Positions 45,128-54,148 of a stretch of 64,000 nt of DNA are shown one piece after another; the stretch's first letter is position 1; each line of letters starts with the position of its first letter. Location: assembly GCA_005938025.2 (NCBI GenBank), contig VCCI02000005.1, positions 124,001 to 188,000 of the forward strand, read 5' to 3'. The notes under the pieces were generated by a model, which saw only the letters and a program-made list of their open reading frames with translations, did not search any database and had not been told where the DNA came from. The stretch comes from Inquilinus sp. KBS0705 (GTDB lineage: Bacteria; Bacteroidota; Bacteroidia; Sphingobacteriales; Sphingobacteriaceae). The translations under genes and the position numbers were made by a program.

Positions 45128-45135
45128 TACATTTG
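45128..45135 (+). promoter_or_regulatory. -7 promoter element for M28 peptidase gene
   Basis: TACATTTG, an exact TAnnTTTG match 17 bases before the ATG at 45153; -33 element unclear. Confidence 0.5.
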
Positions 45136-45152
45136 TTCAAACTCCCTCATCA

Positions 45153-46538
45153 ATGAAAAAAATTTTACTATTTGCCACAATTTTATTTTCGGTTACCGGC
45201 TTAAAAGCCCAGGATTCGTTACAAATTCGCAAGCTATATGACGAAGCCTTAGTTAACGGACAGGCCTACGAAAACCTGCGTTATATGTGTAAAAAAATAG
45301 GCTCGCGTTTAAGCGGCTCGGCCGGTGCGCAAAAATCTGTAGAGTGGAGCAAAAAACTGATGGAAAGCTACGGCTTTGATAAGGTTTACCTGCAAGAAGT
45401 AATGGTACCGCATTGGGTACGCGGGGCAAAAGAACAAGGCTATATTATTGATGGCAATAAACGCATTGCTGTACCAATTGCTGCTTTGGGAATGTCGGTA
45501 GCTACGCCAAAGGCTGGCCTAACGGCAAACATTGTTGAGGTTAAAAGCTTACAAGAGCTGGCAACACTGGGCGAAAGTGTGATAAAGGGTAAAATAGTGT
45601 TCTTTAACGGTGCTTTCGATCCACGGTTTATCGAAACCGGTAATGGATATGGTGCTGCGGGCATACAGCGCTTTGCCGGCCCTGCTGCTGCTGCCAAATA
45701 TGGTGCTATTGGCGTTATTGTACGCTCGATCACACCTGCATTAGATGATTACCCGCACACAGGTACAACTGTTTATGCAAAAGATGGCAAACAAATACCC
45801 GCAGCTGCTATATCAACCCTGGCGGCAAATAAATTGAGCGCCATGCTAAAATTGCGCAAACTGCCTTTGATCAAATTTTACTTTAAACAAAACTGCGAAA
45901 CCTTGCCCGATGCCAAATCATACAACGTTGTTGGCGAAATAACAGGCAGTAAAAACCCCAATTCGTTTATCACCGTTGGTGGTCACCTGGACTCGTGGGA
46001 CCTGGCCGAAGGTGCGCACGACGATGGCACCGGTGTAATACAGGCCTTAGAAGTATTAAGGATATTTAAGGCTACCGGCTATAAGCCTAAAAATTCGGTA
46101 CGCGCCGTATTTTTTATGAACGAAGAAAATGGCGGCAAAGGCGGTTTAAAATATGCCGAAATTGCAATTGCCAACAAAGAAAAGCACATTGCCGCTATTG
46201 AAAGCGACGAAGGTGGCTTTACCCCGCGTGGCTTTAGCTTTGAAGGCGCATCATCCTCATTCATTAAAAACCTGAACAAAGAATGGAAACCTTTATTTGA
46301 GCCATACGAAGCCGACCACTTAATTGCCGGTGGCAGCGGTGCAGATATTGGCCCTTTAAAAACAACTGGCCCTGGCGTTACGTTAATTGGTTTCCGCCCC
46401 GATTCGCAACGTTATTTTGATATTCACCATACACCAAACGATGTGTTTGAGAATGTAAATAAACGCGAGCTGGAATTAGGTGCGGCCGCCATGTCAGCAT
46501 TGGTGTATCTGATAGACCAGCATGGTTTAAATTTTTAG
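45153..46538 (+). CDS. M28-family metallopeptidase with PA domain, exported
   Basis: 461 residues. Signal peptide 1-19 (GLKAQ), protease-associated domain (about 120-240), then a zinc aminopeptidase domain with ligands in GGHLDSWDLAEGAHDDGTG (His, Asp), the catalytic pair in NEENGGKGG (Glu-Glu), SDEGGF (Asp) and HHTPNDVF (His). Periplasmic or surface dipeptidase/aminopeptidase similar to carboxypeptidase Q-like proteins. Single gene with its own promoter. Confidence 0.9.
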   Translation: MKKILLFATILFSVTGLKAQDSLQIRKLYDEALVNGQAYENLRYMCKKIGSRLSGSAGAQKSVEWSKKLMESYGFDKVYLQEVMVPHWVRGAKEQGYIIDGNKRIAVPIAALGMSVATPKAGLTANIVEVKSLQELATLGESVIKGKIVFFNGAFDPRFIETGNGYGAAGIQRFAGPAAAAKYGAIGVIVRSITPALDDYPHTGTTVYAKDGKQIPAAAISTLAANKLSAMLKLRKLPLIKFYFKQNCETLPDAKSYNVVGEITGSKNPNSFITVGGHLDSWDLAEGAHDDGTGVIQALEVLRIFKATGYKPKNSVRAVFFMNEENGGKGGLKYAEIAIANKEKHIAAIESDEGGFTPRGFSFEGASSSFIKNLNKEWKPLFEPYEADHLIAGGSGADIGPLKTTGPGVTLIGFRPDSQRYFDIHHTPNDVFENVNKRELELGAAAMSALVYLIDQHGLNF

Positions 46539-46595
46539 AGCAGGCTACACTACCCGCTTAAAACATAACGTTAAATTTAAAAACAACATTTAATA

Positions 46596-47879
46596 GTGCC
46601 AGACTCCGAACCCATAAGCCAACGTATAGATTCATTCGCAGCCCTCAAATACAAAGATTTTCGCTCGTATGTAGGTATGCGTTTTTGCTTTACGTTTGCT
46701 TATCAAATGCAAGCCGTTATTATTGGCTTTTATATTTATCACCTTACCAAAAGCGCCTTTGCTTTAGGTTTGGTTGGTTTATGCGAGGCCATCCCCGCGG
46801 TGGGTATTGCCTTATATGGCGGTTATATTGCCGACAAATCTGAAAAGCGCAAAATGCTGCTGCTGATATTTATCGGGGTGTTTATATCGTCGTTTGTTAT
46901 GTTTTTGGTTACGCTAAAGCAGGCGGGCAACTACATAAATGTAAGCTGGATAGTGCCTGTAATTTATGTAATGATATTTTGCAATGGCATAGCCCGTGCT
47001 TTTTACGGCCCGGCAACCTTTGTAATTTATACCCAAAGCGTACCAAAAGAAATTTACCCAAATGCCAGCACCTGGAGCAGCAGCAGCTGGCAAATTGCCT
47101 CTATTTTAGGCCCTGCGGCAGGCGGCCTTATCTATGGCTTTTTTGGCATTACCGTAACGTTTTTAGTTATACTCTTCTTTTTAGTGGTATCGTTAGTGCT
47201 GATATACTTGTTAAGATCATATCCGCCTGTTTTTGTACCCAAAGAAAGTATCTGGAAAAGCTTATCAGAAGGTATACATTTTGTGTTTCATAATAAAATG
47301 ATGATAGGTGCCATGAGCCTTGATCTGTTCTCGGTATTTTTTGGCGGTGCAGTAGCATTACTCCCCGTATTTGCCAACGAGATACTAAAAGTAGGTGCCG
47401 AAGGGTTGGGCATTATGCGTGCCACTACATCATTGGGCGCAGTTTTAACTATGCTGGCCATGGCGCGGTTTTCGCCCATGGGTAAACCATGGCGCAATTT
47501 ACTTATAGCAGTAACCGGCTTTGGATTATCTATTATTTGCTTCGGCTTATCAAAAAGCTTTTATCTGTCGTTGGTGTTTTTATTTACCGAGGGTGCGTTT
47601 GATAGCATCAGCGTTATTATACGTGGCACAATTATGCAACTGCTAACTCCCGATCATATGCGCGGGCGGGTATCTGCAGTAAACTCCATGTTCATCGGCT
47701 CTTCTAACGAGATAGGTGCCTTTGAATCGGGCACGGCAGCGCGGCTTTTAGGTACTGTACCGGCCGTATTATTTGGCGGCAGCATGACTTTAGCCATTGT
47801 AACCATCACCTATTTCAAAACTAAAAAGTTGATACCACTTTCGCTTAATCAAATACAGGTTCCGGCGGCTGTTGAATAA
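46596..47879 (+). CDS. MFS transporter, EntS/MdfA-like exporter group
   Basis: 427 residues with 12 membrane helices, from a GTG start (PDSEPISQRIDSFAALKYKDFRSY). The opening RYxDFR and the loop YIADKSEKRKMLL match the MFS_3/enterobactin-exporter group of major facilitator transporters. Substrate unknown; siderophore or macrolide export are family precedents. Not clearly operonic with its neighbours. Confidence 0.82.
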   Translation: MPDSEPISQRIDSFAALKYKDFRSYVGMRFCFTFAYQMQAVIIGFYIYHLTKSAFALGLVGLCEAIPAVGIALYGGYIADKSEKRKMLLLIFIGVFISSFVMFLVTLKQAGNYINVSWIVPVIYVMIFCNGIARAFYGPATFVIYTQSVPKEIYPNASTWSSSSWQIASILGPAAGGLIYGFFGITVTFLVILFFLVVSLVLIYLLRSYPPVFVPKESIWKSLSEGIHFVFHNKMMIGAMSLDLFSVFFGGAVALLPVFANEILKVGAEGLGIMRATTSLGAVLTMLAMARFSPMGKPWRNLLIAVTGFGLSIICFGLSKSFYLSLVFLFTEGAFDSISVIIRGTIMQLLTPDHMRGRVSAVNSMFIGSSNEIGAFESGTAARLLGTVPAVLFGGSMTLAIVTITYFKTKKLIPLSLNQIQVPAAVE

Positions 47880-47984
47880 CCTTTAGTAAATTGCAGCTTA
47901 TTTTTAAACAATGGTTTTATATGGATTATTCCATCATTAAAGCAGGAAATAATATTTACCTTTAATAACTATTAATTAAACCAA

Positions 47985-49772
47985 TTGGTTGTAAGGCGTT
48001 TGAATATTAACTCTGCAAAGTTGCTGTACCCTGTAGTGGTATGGATGTCATTTTATTTGTCTCCATTCATCAGCCAGGCACAGGACATTGCTACACCCAT
48101 ATACCATCCTAATCTCTTCGCATCAGTAAAAACCCTGCCGGATAGTGATAAGGTTGAAGCTGCCCGCAAATTATACAAAGGTAATTGCCGAAAAATGTCC
48201 GAACAAGATGCCTTAAAAAGCCTCGGCGATTTAACGGCCATCGCACACGATCTTAATAATCTTTCACTGGAATGTGCCGTATTTGACATGAAATCCGATT
48301 ATTATTCGGTAAACAGGGGATACAATAATTTAAGCACCTCCTATTTTGATAAAGCTATAGCACTTGCCGATAAAAACGGCTTGACTTTAGAAAAAGGCAT
48401 ATACCAGCACCGTAAAGCTGTTTATTATTTTGGCTATAAGCGTAATACCGAGGCCTGCCGTTATTTTCTATTATCTGAGGCTAATTTTAGGGAAGTTGGA
48501 TTTGAAAAAGTGCCCTTTGTAAGCAAACTTTTTACCGAAGCAGCAAATTTCTACTATTCTCTAAACGATTTTGAAGATGCGCGCTATAACCTTTCGCTCG
48601 CCTTAAAATACCTAAAGCCTGGTACTGGCAATCGTATAAACATTATAAATACGATAGGGCTAACTTACCGCAACGATGGCCACTATACTACCGCCATGAG
48701 GTACTTTAATGATGCTTTAAAGTTGGCTACTACTCAAAAAGATAGTGTTTGGATAGCTATAACGTCGGGCAACATTGGGTCGATATATTTTAACCTACAG
48801 CAATATGATAAGGCGGTGCCCTTGATTGAAACCGATTATCGTCAGTCGTTAAAATATAGGCAGATGCAAAATTCGGTTATCGCTTTATTGCGTTTGGTAA
48901 AAATAAGCATTGATAGGAACCAGCTTAAAAAAGCAGAGTTGCAACTTGATACTACCGATGCCATTTTGCTTAAAACACCCGAGGATGTGCTTGGGCAAAG
49001 GGTAAAATATTATGAATTGCGTGCTTTGCTAAACGATAAGCTCGGGAACAATAAACAGGCGTTGATATACCGCCATCAGTTTGAAACGGCGCGTGATAGC
49101 GTAGCGCGGCGGGACAATATTACAGCTATTGAGCGCGTGAAGTTGCAATGGGAAATGGATAGAAGCAGGGAGGAAATTAAACGAATTAAAACCATAGCAG
49201 AAAACGACGCGCTTAAGTTAGATGCCATTATTTTAGTTTTGATACTACTTATAGTGATTAGTGCTTTAATTTATAATCAAAAAAGAATAAAAGCCGTAAA
49301 AGAAAAAGAACTGCTCGCATCCGAAAAGCTAAGGGTTGATGAAGAGTTAAAGAATGCTACACTTGCACTGCATGGGTACACTGAAAACCTGATGCGTAAA
49401 AACATACTTATCGACGATTTTAAAGCCGAAATTGAAAAGCTACAAGTTAAGTTTAATGATAAGGACGGGGCCGATCAGCTAAATAAGATGATGCAGGCCC
49501 ACATCATGACGGAAGAGAATTGGACCGATTTTAAAAAGCTTTTTAACCGCGTACATAGCGCCTTTTTTTACAATTTGCGCAATAAGTACCCACACCTGTC
49601 TGATACTGACACCCGGCTGCTGGCTTTAATAAAACTACGCCTTAACAACCGCGAAATGGCCGGCATGATGGGCGTTACAATTGACGGTATCAAGAAATCT
49701 AAACAACGCCTGCGCAAAAAAATGGACATAGCTTTAGATACTGAAATTGAGGATATTGTAAATTCCATATAG
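47985..49772 (+). CDS. Membrane-tethered TPR regulator with C-terminal HTH
   Basis: 595 residues. Probable TTG start followed by a signal peptide (ending FISQAQ, about residue 32); an internal Met20 would still leave part of it. Periplasmic TPR array about 90-370, one membrane helix at about 408-427 (DAIILVLILLIVISALIY), a cytosolic coiled coil, then a LuxR-like HTH at about 540-590 (SDTDTRLLALIKLRLNNREMAGMMGVTIDGIKKSKQRLRKK). This Bacteroidota design links a periplasmic signal directly to DNA binding without phosphorelay. Targets unknown; the deacetylase and zinc-ribbon genes are near. Confidence 0.85.
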   Translation: MVVRRLNINSAKLLYPVVVWMSFYLSPFISQAQDIATPIYHPNLFASVKTLPDSDKVEAARKLYKGNCRKMSEQDALKSLGDLTAIAHDLNNLSLECAVFDMKSDYYSVNRGYNNLSTSYFDKAIALADKNGLTLEKGIYQHRKAVYYFGYKRNTEACRYFLLSEANFREVGFEKVPFVSKLFTEAANFYYSLNDFEDARYNLSLALKYLKPGTGNRINIINTIGLTYRNDGHYTTAMRYFNDALKLATTQKDSVWIAITSGNIGSIYFNLQQYDKAVPLIETDYRQSLKYRQMQNSVIALLRLVKISIDRNQLKKAELQLDTTDAILLKTPEDVLGQRVKYYELRALLNDKLGNNKQALIYRHQFETARDSVARRDNITAIERVKLQWEMDRSREEIKRIKTIAENDALKLDAIILVLILLIVISALIYNQKRIKAVKEKELLASEKLRVDEELKNATLALHGYTENLMRKNILIDDFKAEIEKLQVKFNDKDGADQLNKMMQAHIMTEENWTDFKKLFNRVHSAFFYNLRNKYPHLSDTDTRLLALIKLRLNNREMAGMMGVTIDGIKKSKQRLRKKMDIALDTEIEDIVNSI

Positions 49773-49930
49773 TTTTACAGCCCCGCATTACTTCTTTTGT
49801 CTCTATTTTGTCCACCTCCTTCCATTCTTCGTAATTTATTAAATATTTGATATTTGATTGTAACTATTGCTTAAATTGCATTAGCAATATTGGCATAAAA
49901 AGGCTTAATTAACTGATAGCTAACACAAAT

Positions 49931-49955
49931 CTTCAAGTTAAATTATTAACTGAAG
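49931..49955. repeat. Dyad-symmetric element between TPR-HTH and zinc-ribbon genes
   Basis: CTTCA(A)GTTAA (49931-49941) pairs with TTAACTGAAG (49946-49955) around a 4-nt loop, one bulge. Could be an operator or small hairpin; the rest of the 250-base gap shows nothing else recognisable. Confidence 0.35.
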
Positions 49956-50022
49956 TTTAATAAGCCGGATGCACTTATGCAGAATCCTAAAATACCTTCA
50001 TCACAGCTAAATATTTAGTGAC

Positions 50023-50217
50023 ATGGAAGAAGCCCCTAAGATCAGAAGAAAATGCCCCAAATGCCAGTCGGGGACGCTTACCAGCAGGGCGAGGCGGCAT
50101 TTTTTAGTGAAAACGTTTTTCTTTTGGTTGCCCATAAAACGCTATCAATGTAATGTTTGCGATAAAAAGACCTACAAATTTGGCAATTTTAAGAACGAGC
50201 ACCGTATAGCCACATAA
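50023..50217 (+). CDS. Small zinc-ribbon protein
   Basis: 64 residues. Two CxxC knuckles: Cys11/Cys14 (CPKC) and Cys43/Cys46 (CNVC), separated by a basic, hydrophobic loop (RRHFLVKTFFFWLPIKRYQ). This fits a small rubredoxin-like or membrane-associated zinc ribbon. The C-terminal 29 bases overlap the 3' end of the opposing deacetylase gene. Function unknown. Confidence 0.65.
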   Translation: MEEAPKIRRKCPKCQSGTLTSRARRHFLVKTFFFWLPIKRYQCNVCDKKTYKFGNFKNEHRIAT

Positions 50218-51529
50218 TATTAGAAAATACTATAGCCCCCCTATTGGGCCGGGCTTTATAAATTATATAGGCTGTCCCTGCCGCTTTTGTTACCGTTACT
50301 GTTACCGTTTTACCACCTTGTATTACCCTTACATACCGCCAGTTTAATGGCACATAGGTTTTAAGCGTAAGCGGTACATTATACATCTTTGCCGAAAGCG
50401 GACTGCTTAAGCGTACGGTAATTTGATTATGCTTATGCCAGGTACGCACTTTGCTACTTTGCCGTTGGCGCATGTATTTGGTAACATTGGCAAAAGTGGC
50501 AATCCAAAGTTTGTTTTGCCTGGCTTGTATATAGCTAAAATACTCGTTTAGTTCCTCTTTTGGTAAAGCTTCCCAACCGATGCCCTCTACGCCGTGTATG
50601 GTAAGTACCAGCCATGTATTGTCTTTATTGGCTGTTGTATCTACCCAGGCCTTCATTATGGGTAATGGTGTTTTGGTGGTAGCCCCCCGCTGAAACTGTA
50701 TGTACTCTTTATCAGTATTGCCTGGGTTGCTTTTGTCGCTGCGGCTAATTTCTTTTAGCCAGGGCTCGGGCATGCGGTTGCGCAGTGCCGGGTATACCTT
50801 GTATGCATATTGCATAACGCGTTCATTCTCTGTACCAAATGGCCCCTCTCCCGAGAATGTATATTGCTCCCCTAACTGATTTCTTATTTCCTCCCTGCTC
50901 ATTTTCAATTCGTAAAGCATGTTAGGCTCATCCAGTATGGCAAGGCGAGGGTGGGTTATCATATGGCTGGCAAATTCGTGGCCTTGCTTAGCGTACCTCC
51001 GGATATCGGCCCATGTTGTGCCATGGGCATCGTTATACTCGGGATTATGGTATTCGCCGGGTTTAAAGTCGCCGTTGCGTACTTTTTGGTACAGCTCATC
51101 TATCACTTTATAAGCTTCTTCAGGTTGGTTGTCGTCTACCAACGCGCCTGCCTTATAATGATAATCCAGTGCACCAATTAAGCCTAAATACCCTGCTGCC
51201 GAGGCCCTTTCGTACAAATTATCCTTATTTGTAGGCATGGTAGCTGTCTCGGCAATAATGGCCTTTACAGGCCTGCCAATGAACTTTCCGTGGTATTTTG
51301 AACCGGGTATTTGCCCCGTTATGATAAAGAAGGTAGCCGGAAAATGGTACTTATTTAGCAGTGGCAGAGCTACTTTAAACTGGTTGATAGAGCCATCATC
51401 CCAGGTAATAGATACTGCTCCTCTTTTGTCATCCTGCCAGCGGGCTATCTCGGTAACGCCGGTAAGTTGCGCTTTTAGCGTATTAGTTAACAATGCCAAA
51501 GTAAGGGCAGGCAATAAAAACTTCTTCAT
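50189..51529 (-). CDS. Secreted polysaccharide deacetylase-family protein
   Basis: 446 residues from ATG 51529, which begins an ideal signal peptide (MKKFLLPALTLALLTNTLKAQ); an upstream ATG (51592) would bury it. NodB-type domain with SITWDDGSINQF (catalytic/metal Asp pair) and FASHMITHPRL (metal His pair); the C-terminal 90 residues form a beta-rich appended domain. Likely removes N- or O-acetyl groups from a cell-surface or imported glycan (CE4 superfamily). Upstream lies copy B of the phased TTCGTT motif. Confidence 0.85.
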   Translation of the reverse strand: MKKFLLPALTLALLTNTLKAQLTGVTEIARWQDDKRGAVSITWDDGSINQFKVALPLLNKYHFPATFFIITGQIPGSKYHGKFIGRPVKAIIAETATMPTNKDNLYERASAAGYLGLIGALDYHYKAGALVDDNQPEEAYKVIDELYQKVRNGDFKPGEYHNPEYNDAHGTTWADIRRYAKQGHEFASHMITHPRLAILDEPNMLYELKMSREEIRNQLGEQYTFSGEGPFGTENERVMQYAYKVYPALRNRMPEPWLKEISRSDKSNPGNTDKEYIQFQRGATTKTPLPIMKAWVDTTANKDNTWLVLTIHGVEGIGWEALPKEELNEYFSYIQARQNKLWIATFANVTKYMRQRQSSKVRTWHKHNQITVRLSSPLSAKMYNVPLTLKTYVPLNWRYVRVIQGGKTVTVTVTKAAGTAYIIYKARPNRGAIVFSNIMWLYGARS

Positions 51530-51643
51530 TTTTTTAGGGTTGGTAAGGCTAATATACAAAAGATACCGATGTGCCAAATTCAGTTTTAGCATTGGCTTAA
51601 AGCAATTGTTTTTTATTCGACACCTATACTTAAACTATTCCAT

Positions 51644-51710
51644 ATTTTTCGTTATTCTTCGTTTTAATTCGTTTTTTTTCGCTGGGTGTCAATCACTAAT
51701 ATAAAATTAT
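51644..51710. repeat. Phased TTCGTT repeat motif, copy B, upstream of deacetylase and tetR genes
   Basis: Four contiguous 10-bp units, 51644-51653, 51654-51663, 51664-51673 and 51674-51683, each ending TTCGTT or TTCGCT, followed by ACTAATATAA at 51695-51704. One helical turn spacing suggests a cooperative protein-binding site on one DNA face. Shares a 17-bp and a 10-bp block exactly with copy A at 4428 and 4455. Confidence 0.5.
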
Positions 51711-51840
51711 TTAGCATATAAACAATAGATAAGCAGCCAGATGTGAAAATATCTTTTTGCTGATTCTTAAAATTGTTTGCCCCCTTAATCGTCTTCCTTA
51801 ATTGAAGCAGGTCTTTATAATATAAAATAAAAACTTATAA

Positions 51841-51860
51841 ATAAATGAATATTCATTTAT
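51841..51860. promoter_or_regulatory. Perfect 20-bp palindrome, probable TetR operator
   Basis: ATAAATGAATATTCATTTAT is its own reverse complement. Its right end overlaps the -7 element at 51858-51865, and it lies 21 bases before the tetR start, so binding would block transcription of the tetR-efflux operon (autoregulation). Confidence 0.75.
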
Positions 51861-51865
51861 ATTTG
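51858..51865 (+). promoter_or_regulatory. -7 promoter element of the tetR-MFS operon
   Basis: TATATTTG, an exact TAnnTTTG match overlapping the 20-bp palindrome; no clear -33 element. Confidence 0.65.
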
Positions 51866-51881
51866 TGTCGGGATTTTATTT

Positions 51882-52469
51882 ATGCGCACAAGAGACAACG
51901 GTAAAGAGGAGCTGGTAAAACAGCAGGCTATCCAAATGATTGTGAAGGACGGGTTGGAAGGTTTTAGCATGAACAAACTGGCGCGTGCCTGCAAAATATC
52001 GGTAGCCACACTTTACATCTATTATAAAGACCGCGACGACCTTATTATAAAAATAGCATTAGAAGAAGGTAAGCATATGTGCGATGCCATGATTAAGGGA
52101 TTTGACCCCGAAGCACCTTTTGAAGACGGCATGCGCATACAATGGAAAAACCGCTACGCGTTTATGGCTGCTAACCCTTTGCTGGGTATGTTTTTTGAGC
52201 AGTTGCAAAGCTCAACCTATCATATGCAGTTTTTGGACGCCTTTACCGAGTTTAAGCTGGTATTGCATCAGTTCATGAGCAACGTTATCAAGCGTGGCGA
52301 AATTGAGCCTATGCCGCTGGAGGTATACTGGTCGGTGGCGTTTGCCCCGCTTTACTCGTTAGTACGCTTTGACAACCAGGGGCGGAGCGTAGGCGGTAAA
52401 CCTTTTAAAATGACCGACGAGGTGCTTTGGAAAACTTTCGACCTGGTAATAAAGGCATTAAAAAAATGA
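51882..52469 (+). CDS. TetR-family repressor
   Basis: 195 residues. N-terminal TetR HTH (about 8-55) with KQQAIQMIVKDGLEGFSMNKLARACKIS and the recognition helix VATLYIYYKDRDDLI; the C-terminal ligand-binding region is divergent. Its stop overlaps the start of the next small gene as ATGA. With the palindrome over its own promoter and an efflux pump downstream, it is probably an autorepressing drug- or metabolite-responsive switch for that pump. Confidence 0.92.
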   Translation: MRTRDNGKEELVKQQAIQMIVKDGLEGFSMNKLARACKISVATLYIYYKDRDDLIIKIALEEGKHMCDAMIKGFDPEAPFEDGMRIQWKNRYAFMAANPLLGMFFEQLQSSTYHMQFLDAFTEFKLVLHQFMSNVIKRGEIEPMPLEVYWSVAFAPLYSLVRFDNQGRSVGGKPFKMTDEVLWKTFDLVIKALKK

Positions 52470-52705
52470 GCATATTGATAATGGATAATTTTGACCACAT
52501 ATTGCTTTTTAAAACAAACATCAGCTGCGATGATGATAAGGCCTGCCTGCACACCGTACTGAACAACAACGCTGCTGTTGAAAAATGGAGCATAGATACC
52601 GACGATGATGACTGCGTATTACGCATCGTATCGCGCACGCTTACCCATCAGCAGATAATTGAATTAATAAACCAACACGGCTACCATTGCTGTGAACTAA
52701 CCTAA
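52466..52705 (+). CDS. Small ferredoxin-fold-like protein (HMA-like, no CxxC)
   Basis: 79 residues from ATG 52466, which overlaps the tetR stop (ATGA); an earlier in-frame ATG inside tetR is less likely. Predicted beta-alpha-beta-beta-alpha-beta: HILLFKTNIS / DDKACLHTVLN / EKWSIDTDD / CVLRIVS / THQQIIELINQHGYHCCEL. This order resembles heavy-metal-associated domains, but the metal-binding CxxC loop is missing (a Cys-Cys pair sits at the C-terminus instead). It lies between a repressor and its pump and may be an accessory or sensor protein. Inference only. Confidence 0.65.
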   Translation: MSILIMDNFDHILLFKTNISCDDDKACLHTVLNNNAAVEKWSIDTDDDDCVLRIVSRTLTHQQIIELINQHGYHCCELT

Positions 52706-52711
52706 ACCAAA

Positions 52712-53983
52712 ATGGAACAACAACCGGCGGTACCGTTTACCGGCTACCAAAAATTCGTGATATTTATACTGGCCATCACCCAGTTTACCGTGATATTGGA
52801 TTTTATGGTTATGTCGCCCCTGGGCGATATGCTCATGAAATCGCTTAACCTAAAACCGTCGGCCTTTGGCATAGCCGTATCGGGCTACGCGTTCAGTGCG
52901 GGCATATCGGGCCTGCTAACAGCAGGCTTTGCCGATAGGTTCGACCGTAAAAAGCTGCTGCTATTCTTTTACATCGGCTTTATTGCCGGTACCATATTTT
53001 GCGGTATGGCACATACCTACGCCGTGTTATTGGCAGCCCGTATCATCACCGGCTTATTTGGTGGGGTTATCGGTTCTATATCCATGGCCATTATTACCGA
53101 TCTATTTGCCTTGCAGCAACGCGGCCGTGTAATGGGCTTTATACAAATGGGCTTTGGCGGCAGCCAAGTATTAGGTGTACCCATAGGGCTTTACTTAGCC
53201 AACATTTGGGGTTGGGAATCTCCATTTTGGATGGTAGCCGGCTTAAGCATTATCATCGCGTCGCTTATTGCCATAAAACTAAAACCTGTGGTAGAGCACC
53301 TAAAAATGCAACGGGATAAATCGGCCATTAAGCACCTGTGGCATACTGTTGCCAAAAGTAATTACAGGGTAGGGTTTGCGGCAACAGCGCTAATGTCGAT
53401 AGGCGGGTTTATGATGATGCCTTTCGGCAGCGCATTCGCCATTAATAACCTCGGACTAACCAATGCGCAATTGCCTATGCTGTTTATGGTATCGGGCGTG
53501 TGCTCGCTTATTATTATGCCGCTGATAGGTAAGATGAGCGACAAGGTAAGTAAGTTTAAAATTTACGCCGTAGCCTCTGTTTGGATGATGATCATGTGCG
53601 TGGTATATACCAACCTGTCGGTAACGCCGCTTTGGCTGGTAATGGTACTAAACGTTTTAATGATGATAGGCATTATGAGCCGTATGATACCCTCATCGGC
53701 TTTAATAAGCGCCATACCCGAAATGGCCGATCGCGGCGCTTTCATGAGCATCAACTCATCGTTGCAGCAAATTGCGGGCGGCGTAGCCGCCGCTGTTGCC
53801 GGCATGATAGTTACCCAACAAGGCAAAGGTACGCCTTTGCAGCATTATAATGTAGTGGGTTATGTTATTGTGGGTATATCGGTATTGGGTATATTTTTAT
53901 TATGGCGTGTAAACAACCTTACCAAAAAGAAACAGGACAGCAAAGAAGTGGTGATACCTGAGGAAGCGGCCATTATGCATTAA
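52712..53983 (+). CDS. MFS efflux transporter
   Basis: 423 residues, 12 membrane helices. Motif A is visible as GFADRFDRKKLLLFFYIG after helix 2, with a DFMVMSPLGDML first helix typical of drug:H+ antiporters of the AraJ/Bcr type. Last gene of the tetR operon (6 bases after the small protein), so it is the probable regulated exporter. A REP-like repeat begins 8 bases after the stop codon. Confidence 0.87.
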   Translation: MEQQPAVPFTGYQKFVIFILAITQFTVILDFMVMSPLGDMLMKSLNLKPSAFGIAVSGYAFSAGISGLLTAGFADRFDRKKLLLFFYIGFIAGTIFCGMAHTYAVLLAARIITGLFGGVIGSISMAIITDLFALQQRGRVMGFIQMGFGGSQVLGVPIGLYLANIWGWESPFWMVAGLSIIIASLIAIKLKPVVEHLKMQRDKSAIKHLWHTVAKSNYRVGFAATALMSIGGFMMMPFGSAFAINNLGLTNAQLPMLFMVSGVCSLIIMPLIGKMSDKVSKFKIYAVASVWMMIMCVVYTNLSVTPLWLVMVLNVLMMIGIMSRMIPSSALISAIPEMADRGAFMSINSSLQQIAGGVAAAVAGMIVTQQGKGTPLQHYNVVGYVIVGISVLGIFLLWRVNNLTKKKQDSKEVVIPEEAAIMH

Positions 53984-53990
53984 AGGTTTA

Positions 53991-54025
53991 CATAGTTCGC
54001 GAGTTGACTCACCCCCTGCCCCCTC
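53991..54025. repeat. 35-bp REP-like repeat, left copy
   Basis: Identical at all 35 positions to 54690-54724. It runs into a hairpin, CCCCCTCT...AGAGGGGG, before the T-rich tract at 54049. Follows the MFS gene stop by 7 bases and may terminate its mRNA. Confidence 0.85.
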
Positions 54026-54148
54026 TCTGTTACGCAAAGAGGGGGTTGTTTTTTATGACGTAGATTACCTTTTCTACAAATTGGTATCAATAGCCTACTT
54101 GCAGGTATCGCGATACCCTTGTTTTCTTCCCGCTAATACGTATATTTA

